Shown one piece after another: positions 49,592 to 55,560 of a stretch of DNA of 55,560 nt. Numbering within the stretch: position 1 is the stretch's first letter; each line of letters opens with the position of its first letter. The translations under genes were made by a program, and so were the position numbers. The notes under the pieces are model-generated. The model searched no databases, was not told where the DNA came from, and saw only the letters and a list, made by a program, of their open reading frames with translations. The stretch comes from Polyangiaceae bacterium (lineage in GTDB: Bacteria; Myxococcota_A; Polyangia; Polyangiales; Polyangiaceae). The stretch is taken from positions 1-55,560 of the forward strand of contig JABFXY010000010.1 of NCBI GenBank assembly GCA_013361525.1. The letters are read 5' to 3'.

Positions 49592-50725
49592 GTGGGTCGC
49601 ATTCAGCTCCTCTCCATTCCCGAGCGCCTCGACGCGTACGCCGACATCACCGGCCAGGACGTCGTCATGGGCTTCGTCGACGTCGGCTTTTATCCCCACC
49701 CGGATCTCATGCGGCCGGACCGCCGCATTCGCGCGTATGCGGACGCGACGCGCGAGGTGCCCGACGGCAACGAGTTCTTCTCGCCCCAGCCGTACGGATG
49801 GCACGGCACGATGACCGCCTGCGCAGCCGCTGGAAATGGCTATCGCTCGGGCGGAAGTTACCGAGGCATCGCGAGCGAAGCCGACGTCGTCCTCATCAAA
49901 GCAGGCACCGACGGCGGGCGCGTTCGGGGCCACAACGTCGCGCACGCGATTCGGTTCCCGCTCCGTTTCCCGAACCTGAAGATCAAGATCGTCAACATCT
50001 CGCTCGGCGTGGATCCCGACGATCCGCATTTCAACGACGTCGAGCAGGCCGTCGAAGAGGTCGTCGCGGCCGGCGTGACGGTCTTCGCCGCCGCGGGCAA
50101 CGTCCCCGGCCAGAAGGTGTCCGCGCCGGGTTCGTCGCCGCGCGCAATCACCGTGGGAGGGCAGCACGACCGCTTCTCCCCCGACGTCGACGGCGAAAAA
50201 GATCGTCATTGGCCCTCGAGCTTCGGGTCCCACCGAGAGGGCGTTCAAAAGCCGGATCTGCTCGCACCCGCGATCTGGGTGCCCGCGCCGATGTTGCCGG
50301 GCACGCTCACCGCGCGCGAAGCGCAACCGCTCTTTCAGCTTCTCAGCGTGCTCGAGGAGCTCTCCGCCGAGCACGGCTTCAGCGAGCGCAATCAGCTGTC
50401 GACCGCCGAAGAGCGCGCGCAAATTGGTGAGCTGATGCGCGTCATCGTCGCGCGCATTCGAAAGCAGAAATACATCTCGCCCGACTACCAACACGTCGAC
50501 GGCACCTCGTTCGCCGCGCCGATCGCGGCGAGCGTGGCTGCCCAGATGCTCGAGGTCGCGCCGCGCCTCACGCCGGACGACATCCGGGAGGGGCTTTGCT
50601 CTACGGCGGAGCGGCTAGCGGACGTCGCGGATCACATCCAGGGCGCAGGCGTGCTCCGGCCGCGTGCGGCGGTCGACTGGGCGCGCGTCTGGGCCCGGCG
50701 GCAGCCGACCAGAGGAAGAGAGTGA
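49592..50725 (+). CDS. Subtilisin-like (S8) serine protease without signal peptide
   Basis: Catalytic triad of the subtilase fold: Asp30 in GFVDVGF, His71 in GWHGTMTACAAAG, Ser306 in GTSFAAPIAAS, with Asn170 in FAAAGNVPG as oxyanion residue. KPDLLAPAIWV precedes the serine. There is an inserted helical segment (residues about 240-295: PLFQLLSVLEELSAEHGF, then AQIGELMRVIVARIRKQKY) between the substrate strand and the serine. There is no signal or propeptide, so the enzyme is cytoplasmic or is exported by an unusual route. GTG start 49592. Confidence 0.88.
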   Translation: MGRIQLLSIPERLDAYADITGQDVVMGFVDVGFYPHPDLMRPDRRIRAYADATREVPDGNEFFSPQPYGWHGTMTACAAAGNGYRSGGSYRGIASEADVVLIKAGTDGGRVRGHNVAHAIRFPLRFPNLKIKIVNISLGVDPDDPHFNDVEQAVEEVVAAGVTVFAAAGNVPGQKVSAPGSSPRAITVGGQHDRFSPDVDGEKDRHWPSSFGSHREGVQKPDLLAPAIWVPAPMLPGTLTAREAQPLFQLLSVLEELSAEHGFSERNQLSTAEERAQIGELMRVIVARIRKQKYISPDYQHVDGTSFAAPIAASVAAQMLEVAPRLTPDDIREGLCSTAERLADVADHIQGAGVLRPRAAVDWARVWARRQPTRGRE

Positions 50726-50752
50726 GATTCGTCGAATGGACGCGCGGGACCG

Positions 50753-51358
50753 CTAATCGGTCTTGAGCGCCAGTCCCTTCAGCATGCTTTCGAGAACCAG
50801 CCTCAGCAGTGGCTCCCGCTTCTCGTCGAGGTGCTGAGCCACGAGCTTCGGATGATGAAAGGCCATCATCCCTTCCCAGAGGATCTCGGCCATCTTGTCG
50901 GGGTCGGCGCCGCGCAAACGACGCGCCGCGATCGCCTCCCTCACCAGCCCGACGAGCTGGGCCATGAGCGTGCTCATATGTTGCTGCACGTACGGCTTCT
51001 GAGCGTTCGCCAGAAGATCGAACGATTTGTAGAGCTCGGGATCGTGCAGAACCTTCGCGCGCTTCGCCCGGTGCAGCGTGAGCATCCACGCGAGCATCTT
51101 CTCGGTCGGCTCCTTGCCTTGCTTGCGGCAAATCGCATCTAGGCTCTCGTCGATCTCGACCAGCCAGCGCTCCGAGACTGCGTCCAGAAGGGCCGTCTTG
51201 TCTTTGAAGTGCAGGTACAGCGCTGCGTGACTCACCCCGAGCTGCTTGGCGACATCGGTCAGCCGGACCTTGTCGAAGCCCTCCTCGCGCATCGCGGCGA
51301 CGGTCGCGTCGATTGCCTTCTTCTTGATTTCGGCGGCCGTCAGCCCGGTTCTCGGCAT
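50753..51358 (-). CDS. TetR-family regulator divergent from an aldo/keto reductase
   Basis: TAAEIKKKAIDATVAAMREEGFDKVRLTDVAKQLGVSHAALYLHFKDKTALLDAV is the TetR DNA-binding domain. The C-terminal part has the usual ligand-binding helices and ends LVLESMLKGLAL. The ATG at 51358 faces the aldo/keto reductase start at 51451; the gap holds three TGTAAGT half-sites over a promoter. It ends 28 bases after the protease stop, convergent, with no terminator seen. Confidence 0.9.
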   Translation of the reverse strand: MPRTGLTAAEIKKKAIDATVAAMREEGFDKVRLTDVAKQLGVSHAALYLHFKDKTALLDAVSERWLVEIDESLDAICRKQGKEPTEKMLAWMLTLHRAKRAKVLHDPELYKSFDLLANAQKPYVQQHMSTLMAQLVGLVREAIAARRLRGADPDKMAEILWEGMMAFHHPKLVAQHLDEKREPLLRLVLESMLKGLALKTD

Positions 51359-51386
51359 GTTCCGAATGTAGTGCCGCCCGCGGGTT

Positions 51387-51435
51387 ACTTACAACATTGA
51401 CTCCATGTAAGTTACAAACTATGGTTGTTGTAAGT
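51387..51435 (+). promoter_or_regulatory. Promoter with three TGTAAGT operator half-sites
   Basis: Plus-strand TTGACT (51397-51402) and TATGGT (51420-51425) are 17 bases apart, a good sigma-70 promoter. ACTTACA (51387-51393) and TGTAAGT (51406-51412) are inverted around 12 bases; a third TGTAAGT is at 51429-51435, 23 bases from the second. The sites flank and overlap the promoter, so TetR binding would block it. Confidence 0.8.
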
Positions 51436-51450
51436 TAGGAGACGGACCCC

Positions 51451-52320
51451 GTGACCAACCCGATCGAGACCTTCACGCTTCCCGCGACGTCAATCCGCCT
51501 CAACCGCATGGGTTACGGCGCGATGCAGCTCGCCGGCCCGCACGTCTTCGGGCCACCCAAAGATGCGAACGCCGCTATCGCCGTCCTGCGCGAGGCGATC
51601 GAGCTCGGTGTAAACCACATCGATACCAGCGACTTCTACGGGCCATACGTGACCAATCGGATCATCAAGCAGGCCCTACATCCGTATCCGACGACGCTCA
51701 CGATCGTGACGAAGGTCGGCGCGAAACGCGGCCCGAACGCCTCGTGGGAGCCGGCGCTCGGCAAGCAGGACCTGATCGATGCCGTTCACTCGAATTTGAA
51801 GCACCTCGGCGTCGATGCGCTCGACGTGGTGAACCTGCGTGTCGGCCCTCCGCTCCTTCCCGAGGGGAGCTCGGTTGCGGAGCCGTTTTCGGTCCTCGCC
51901 GACCTCCAGCGCGAGGGGTTGATTCGTCACTTGGGGCTCAGCACCGTGAATGCGGCACAGGTCGCCGAAGCGCAGAAGATCGCCCCCGTCGTCTGCGTCC
52001 AGAACCTGTACAACGTCGCCGTTCGCAAGGACGACGCGTTCCTTCGCGAGCTGGCGCAGCAAGGGATCGCCTACGTGCCTTACTTTCCGCTCGGAGGTTT
52101 TTCTCCCCTCCAAAGCTCCGCGCTGGACACCATCGCGACCTCGATCGGCACTACCCCGATGCAGGTGGCGCTCGCGTGGCTGCTCCAGCGGTCGCCCAAC
52201 ATTCTCCTGATCCCCGGCACTTCGTCGGTGAAACACCTGCGCGAAAACCTCAAAGCGAAGGACCTGACGCTCACGCCCGAGATGGTCGCCCAGCTCGACG
52301 CCATCGCGACGAAGAAGTAG
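51451..52320 (+). CDS. Aldo/keto reductase, 289 aa
   Basis: NADPH-dependent reductase of the (beta/alpha)8 type. MGYGAMQLAG, HIDTSDFYGPYVTN (Asp58, Tyr63) and TIVTKVG (Lys88) are the catalytic motifs. In place of the usual histidine after D-x-x-x-L the text is DVVNLRVGPPLLP, as in one branch of the family. VVCVQNLYNVAVR and GTSSVKHLRENL are cofactor regions. GTG start with AGGAGA 9 bases upstream. The TetR facing it probably controls it in response to an aldehyde or ketone. Confidence 0.92.
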   Translation: MTNPIETFTLPATSIRLNRMGYGAMQLAGPHVFGPPKDANAAIAVLREAIELGVNHIDTSDFYGPYVTNRIIKQALHPYPTTLTIVTKVGAKRGPNASWEPALGKQDLIDAVHSNLKHLGVDALDVVNLRVGPPLLPEGSSVAEPFSVLADLQREGLIRHLGLSTVNAAQVAEAQKIAPVVCVQNLYNVAVRKDDAFLRELAQQGIAYVPYFPLGGFSPLQSSALDTIATSIGTTPMQVALAWLLQRSPNILLIPGTSSVKHLRENLKAKDLTLTPEMVAQLDAIATKK

Positions 52321-52441
52321 CCCGGGCCGACACAATTGCCGATTGCGGAAGGCGCGCAGGAAGTGGCAATCAGTCGAGACTAACAATCAGCAGAGCCTCG
52401 GCGCAGGATGCCAATCGAGCGAGGCAGGTGTTCGGCGCTCG

Positions 52442-53848
52442 TTACGGCTCACAGCGCCGCCAAACGCGCCGGTCGACGTTGAACGGGCCGATCTGCGACG
52501 TCGGGTCGGCGAGGACTGCCGCGTAGCCGACGCGGTCGAGCCGGTCGTAGTGGGTGACACTGGAAAGCTCGGATGTCGCGGCGCTGGGCCACGCGATATC
52601 TGCTGGGAGCTCGGGGAAGGAGGCTGGTGACGGCAAATGCTTTGCGTCGTCCCAAAGGACCCAGGACGTTTCATCTGCGCCAACCCCAAAGCGCCATGCC
52701 CGGGCGACGGCATCGCCCAGCTCTCCGTCGGTCGCGACGACCCAGCTGTCGTTCGCGGTAGCACGCACGCCGGCGAGCCGCCTCGGGGTGTGCTGGAGCT
52801 GTTCGAGCACGGGCCCAGTGCGGAGGTACCTCTGCACGTCGCAGTATCCGTCCTCAGCCGTGACACCGCTCTCGATGCGGATTGCGACTTCGCCATAGCC
52901 AGGTGAAGGCTCGATTGGGGCAAGGTCGAAGACCTGCGTTCCCACGGGATCCTCGACAAAGAAAGCCGTGGAGTTTTCGTAGGGAAACATCGCGGGCATT
53001 CTTCGCCAGTCCGCGACGACGTTGACGTACTCGAGTCCGTCGACGTCGTGTACGGACACCGCGGTTTCCGAGCGAGCGTCGTTCGCGAGCGAGAGCGGTA
53101 TGGTCATCGCAGCGCCCGGCGTAAATGGCAGGTTCCGGAGCAGCTCGTGTCCGATGATGCGTGAGCCGTTTCGCGCGTACGCGAAGAAGTCGAAGGTGTC
53201 GCCGCACGATTCGATCTCCATCACGTGCTCGCCAGGGCCACTCTGGGCGTATGAGTGGCCGAATTTGTCGGTGGTGGCGAAATAGTCGGTTGCACCCTCG
53301 ATGGCGGGAAAGACGACTCTCACCTGCATCGACCGCGAAGCGCATCCGGCGAGCTCGGGGGTCGCGCCGACCTCCGCTATCCGTGTGACGTCGGGTCCTA
53401 CGACATAGGACGCGAGCGAGCGTTCCTCTTCTCGGCGCTCATAGAAGCTGACGAGATCGCCGTCCACGACCTCCACCTGTGCCGGAAGGTCGTTGAAGGT
53501 CAACGTTTGCTTGAGCTCACCGGTGGCGGCGTTGACCAACACGACCCACGCGTTGGTCGGGGTAAGCCCGCGTGTTTCGAGGTCGACCTCGACAAACCGC
53601 GTCTCGGGTTCCGAGCCGCCGCCTCCGGAGGACGTGACGTCGTGTCCACCAGCGCCTCCGTCGCCTCCGGACGAGGTGACCTCGCGTCCGCCTCCGCCGC
53701 CGTCGTTTCCGCCGCCACTCGTGGTGACCGGAGTGTTGCCGCCGTTGCCGCCTGCTGCGTCGTCGTCGACCACGATGACCTCCGCGGCACATCCCGTGGC
53801 CAGTAACGCGATGCCCCCCAGTGGTCTCAAGGCAGCAAGTCGCAGCAT
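52442..53848 (-). CDS. Lipoprotein with Gly/Ser-rich linker, 468 aa
   Basis: MLRLAALRPLGGIALLATGC is a lipoprotein signal (Cys20). Residues 30-75 are Gly/Ser/Asp repeats (TTSGGGNDGGGGG, TSSGGDGGAGG), a flexible linker. The rest looks like beta-sandwich domains (RFVEVDLETRGLTPTNAWVVLVNAATGELKQTLTFNDLPAQVEV) without a motif I recognise. Surface-exposed in the outer membrane is likely. The gap 52321-52441 holds nothing clear. Confidence 0.78.
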   Translation of the reverse strand: MLRLAALRPLGGIALLATGCAAEVIVVDDDAAGGNGGNTPVTTSGGGNDGGGGGREVTSSGGDGGAGGHDVTSSGGGGSEPETRFVEVDLETRGLTPTNAWVVLVNAATGELKQTLTFNDLPAQVEVVDGDLVSFYERREEERSLASYVVGPDVTRIAEVGATPELAGCASRSMQVRVVFPAIEGATDYFATTDKFGHSYAQSGPGEHVMEIESCGDTFDFFAYARNGSRIIGHELLRNLPFTPGAAMTIPLSLANDARSETAVSVHDVDGLEYVNVVADWRRMPAMFPYENSTAFFVEDPVGTQVFDLAPIEPSPGYGEVAIRIESGVTAEDGYCDVQRYLRTGPVLEQLQHTPRRLAGVRATANDSWVVATDGELGDAVARAWRFGVGADETSWVLWDDAKHLPSPASFPELPADIAWPSAATSELSSVTHYDRLDRVGYAAVLADPTSQIGPFNVDRRVWRRCEP

Positions 53849-54379
53849 GCATCGGATGCTAACCGAAGATCGAGCGGGGTAGCCAGCGGACGTCTCGTTG
53901 TCATCGCTCGTTGTTGCGACGCAACGCGGTCATCTCTTCGATCCTGAACCGGGCCGGCAGACGGGACTGCGGCGGGCGCCACGTCCGGCTCGGCGAGACC
54001 TGAGCCGGGCCGATTGCGCCGGTGTCGGCGTGTGTCGACGATCTGTCTTCGGCGAGCTCTTCGCGGCGGGGGACCTGGCGCTCGCGTCACGTCGCCGATG
54101 CCCTCGGCTGCGCCGCCCCTGCCCTCGCCGAAGTGTCGCGCGCGCGCCCGAGTCTGTCAGTTTTATGTGATTGGGCGTCGAAGCATCTCTTGGTCGTTGT
54201 GGACTGCTCCGGAAATCGCCATGAGCTGATCGAAAGCGTGAGCCGATTTGGGACCGAACCTCGCACCGATGTTCCGATGTGGGGTCGTATCGCCCGAGCG
54301 CTTCGCGTTGAGAATGTGGCACTTACGGGGCAAATGTCCCGTCAACTCCTCCTAATCGTGATAATTGCAAGGCTGGTTT
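53849..54379. other. 531-bp stretch with no supported gene
   Basis: Open frames here give Arg/Ser-rich translations without features. It holds the first copy of the TGAGTCTGTCAGT-type element (54136-54168), a GTTGCGACGCAAC palindrome near 53914, and a less GC-rich segment near 54350 that should contain the promoter of the 54380 lipoprotein gene. Nothing else seen. Confidence 0.55.
54136..54168. repeat. Dispersed repeat, copy 1
   Basis: TCGCGCGCGCGCCCGAGTCT followed by GTCAGTTTTATGT. It matches 55151-55181 over about 30 bases with a few differences and a 2-base length change. Read on the minus strand both give (I/V)(K/R)LTDSG. Confidence 0.65.
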
Positions 54380-54889
54380 ATGCGCTTCTTGCTCCTGCGT
54401 AGGCACTGGTTCCTGATGGGTGTCTCGGTGGTCGTTGGGACCGCGGTGGTGGTCACGGCGTCGTGCGGCAACGACGAGGCACCGTTTCCTTGCGACGAAG
54501 ACGGCACTTGCTCGGCGGGGCTCGAGTGCATTCATGAGTTCTGCATGCAGCCCTGCTCCGAATCCGCAGATTGTCCCGAGGCACAAGTCTGTGCAAGTCA
54601 AACGCTGGAGAACGGGTATTGTCGCGACGCATGCGATATCACGAATCCACAATGCGACGAGGACGGGTGGTCGTGCAAGTCGACTGCGGCGTTCCCGGCT
54701 GATTCGAGCGTAACTTCGTGCGGTGCCGACGGCCCGGGTCAGAAGGGTGACCCCTGCGACTACGTCGAGATGTGCGGGAGTGGGCTCACGTGCTTTTATC
54801 AAATTTGTACCGAAAGTTGCGTTTCGGACGACCAATGCTCGGACGGAGAACATTGCGAGCTCTTTGGTAGCGCTGGCGGCTGTCGATGA
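54380..54889 (+). CDS. Cysteine-rich lipoprotein, 169 aa
   Basis: MRFLLLRRHWFLMGVSVVVGTAVVVTASCGND is a lipoprotein signal with the lipid cysteine at 29. The mature part has three cysteine clusters of the C-x5-C-x2-G-x-x-C type: FPCDEDGTCSAGLECIHEFC, PCSESADCPEAQVC, and PCDYVEMCGSGLTC followed by CVSDDQCSDGEHC. These resemble the short disulfide-rich repeats found in many myxobacterial surface proteins. Unknown function. A TTG at 54365 would add five residues. Confidence 0.8.
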   Translation: MRFLLLRRHWFLMGVSVVVGTAVVVTASCGNDEAPFPCDEDGTCSAGLECIHEFCMQPCSESADCPEAQVCASQTLENGYCRDACDITNPQCDEDGWSCKSTAAFPADSSVTSCGADGPGQKGDPCDYVEMCGSGLTCFYQICTESCVSDDQCSDGEHCELFGSAGGCR

Positions 54890-55366
54890 ACTTCGCTTGA
54901 ACGCGGGGTGACCAGTGTACGGCCGTCGGGGGTAGGTCCGAGCGGTTGGGAACTGGGCGGCGTGGTGGTCGCCGTCGCTTCGATCTTGGGGCGAGGCGAA
55001 TGGACCTGGGGGCAATCGGTTTCGCCGGTGCAGGCTTGGCATTCGGCCTCGTCGCGAACGCATTGCTCCGCAGCTGACGCATCAACGCGCGGCGAACGGC
55101 GGCCAGTCCGTGAATTGCGAGCTCGGGGCGACGCGCGCTCGAATCGAAAGTCGCGCACGCCTGAGTCTGTCAGTCTTACGTCAGCGCAGTGTGACAGCAG
55201 AGTCCATCCCGAAGGGCGCGCGCCATTGAGGGCTCGAGCCCCAACCTTCGGGTGGCGACGCCGGACCAAACCCGAGGGGGGTTAGCGACTTGTCGCGCTT
55301 TCCCCGCTCATTGTCGCCCATGAAACCCGAGGAGACTTGGGCACGCCCCGTTACGTAGCATGCCGC
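54890..55366. other. 477-bp stretch with no supported gene
   Basis: No frame looks coding. It holds copy 2 of the dispersed repeat (55151-55181) and, near 55266 and 55322, two AAACCCGAGG words. A minus-strand frame with SAAEQCVRDEAECQACTGETDC is cysteine-containing but overlaps the lipoprotein gene and lacks a signal. The promoter of the last gene must lie near 55300-55366. Confidence 0.5.
55151..55181. repeat. Dispersed repeat, copy 2
   Basis: TCGCGCACGCCTGAGTCTGT followed by CAGTCTTACGT. The core GAGTCTGTCAGT is identical to copy 1 at 54136-54168. Both copies lie in gene-free DNA on either side of the 54380 lipoprotein gene. Confidence 0.65.
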
Positions 55367-55560
55367 GTGCAAGCCACCGCGAAATCCGTCGTCACCGCCC
55401 TCGCGCTGCTCGTCGCAGCGACCGCCGCCGTCACGGGTTGCAACCAGGCTGCGTCCGACTCGGCCCCAGCGGGGAGCAGCTCAGCACCCCCAAAGCGTGA
55501 GCGCCACTACACGATCATGGTGCCGATCGGCGTCGAGCCGAAGTCGAAGATCCTCTTCGA
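55367..55560 (+). CDS. Lipoprotein of unknown function, cut by window end
   Basis: GTG 55367 opens MQATAKSVVTALALLVAATAAVTGC, a lipoprotein signal (Cys25), then a Ser/Ala/Pro linker and RHYTIMVPIGVEPKSKILF. The start is chosen because it gives a perfect signal peptide and the frame stays open. The remaining text suggests a periplasmic protein but only 64 codons are visible. No family can be given. Confidence 0.7.
   Translation, partial: MQATAKSVVTALALLVAATAAVTGCNQAASDSAPAGSSSAPPKRERHYTIMVPIGVEPKSKILF

Noticed and set aside
53500..53790. Frames over the Gly/Ser linker region on several strands
   Set aside because: They are shadows of the lipoprotein's low-complexity linker; only the minus-strand frame with a signal peptide is coherent.
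54022..54402. A 126-codon plus-strand frame before the 54380 gene
   Set aside because: Arg/Ser-rich, no ribosome binding site, no domain, overlaps the start of a clear lipoprotein gene.
54799..55269. Minus-strand frame with a cysteine-rich patch
   Set aside because: No signal peptide, overlaps the lipoprotein gene in antisense and includes the dispersed repeat; more likely accidental.

Overview
This window comes from a strongly GC-rich bacterial chromosome that looks like a Myxococcota (Polyangiales-type) soil bacterium. The grounds are the many lipoprotein-signal proteins of unknown function, two gene pairs of the DUF1592/DUF1588 plus DUF1552 type, proline/alanine-rich low-complexity proteins, and frequent GTG starts with 4-bp ATGA/GTGA stop-start overlaps. 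No rRNA, tRNA, CRISPR array, transposase or phage gene was seen.

Layout. (1) 1-3.9 kb is a disturbed accessory stretch: small orphan genes, a ferredoxin-like protein, a YcxB-like membrane protein split by a frameshift, then about 650 bp without a convincing gene that holds a 42-44 bp tandem repeat and an 18-bp minisatellite. (2) 3.9-14.1 kb holds a hydrolase, an unknown gene and a complete histidine pathway: hisG, a fused hisD-hisC, hisH, hisA, hisB, hisF, then hisN and hisIE. All ten activities are encoded in about 8.2 kb with almost every junction overlapping. The series is interrupted once by an opposite-strand lipoprotein with a SecD P1-head-like domain. (3) 14.1-23.8 kb holds two metallo-beta-lactamase-fold proteins, a coupled DMT-transporter/NAD-binding/HIT run, a lipoprotein with Cys-Leu repeats, a cytochrome P450 divergent from a TetR regulator, and a second TetR divergent from an NAD(P)-binding protein. 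(4) 23.9-30.7 kb holds a DUF1552/DUF1592 pair, a secreted unknown, and a GTGA-coupled pair of unknown genes. (5) 30.7-36.1 kb holds GNAT, an unknown, miaA, mutL and a membrane protein. (6) 36.1-42.9 kb holds the second DUF1552/DUF1592 pair, a membrane-anchored FCxxC protein, a CxxCH lipoprotein and a bacterial PARG-type macrodomain protein. (7) 43-55.6 kb holds hydrolases, rsmI coupled to an RpoH-like sigma factor, an ornithine cyclodeaminase homologue, a DHH phosphoesterase, a subtilisin-like protease, a third TetR divergent from an aldo/keto reductase, and several lipoproteins, the last cut by the window end.

How it works together. The his genes can run from PRPP and ATP to histidine without outside genes, because HisB is the short dehydratase and HisN supplies the phosphatase. 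Three separate TetR genes each face, or sit back to back with, one enzyme gene, and each intergenic gap carries an inverted repeat placed like an operator. The two DUF1592-DUF1552 pairs keep the same order and look like a repeated two-protein exported module of unknown job. The most noteworthy items are the repeat with partly compensated stems at 3417-3588, the HisD-HisC fusion, the three operator-regulator modules, the orphan plus-strand terminator at 43068-43119 that implies an unannotated small transcript, the 14-bp repeat array upstream of the ornithine cyclodeaminase homologue, and the palindrome next to the PARG gene. All functional statements rest on motifs read by eye; no database search was run.
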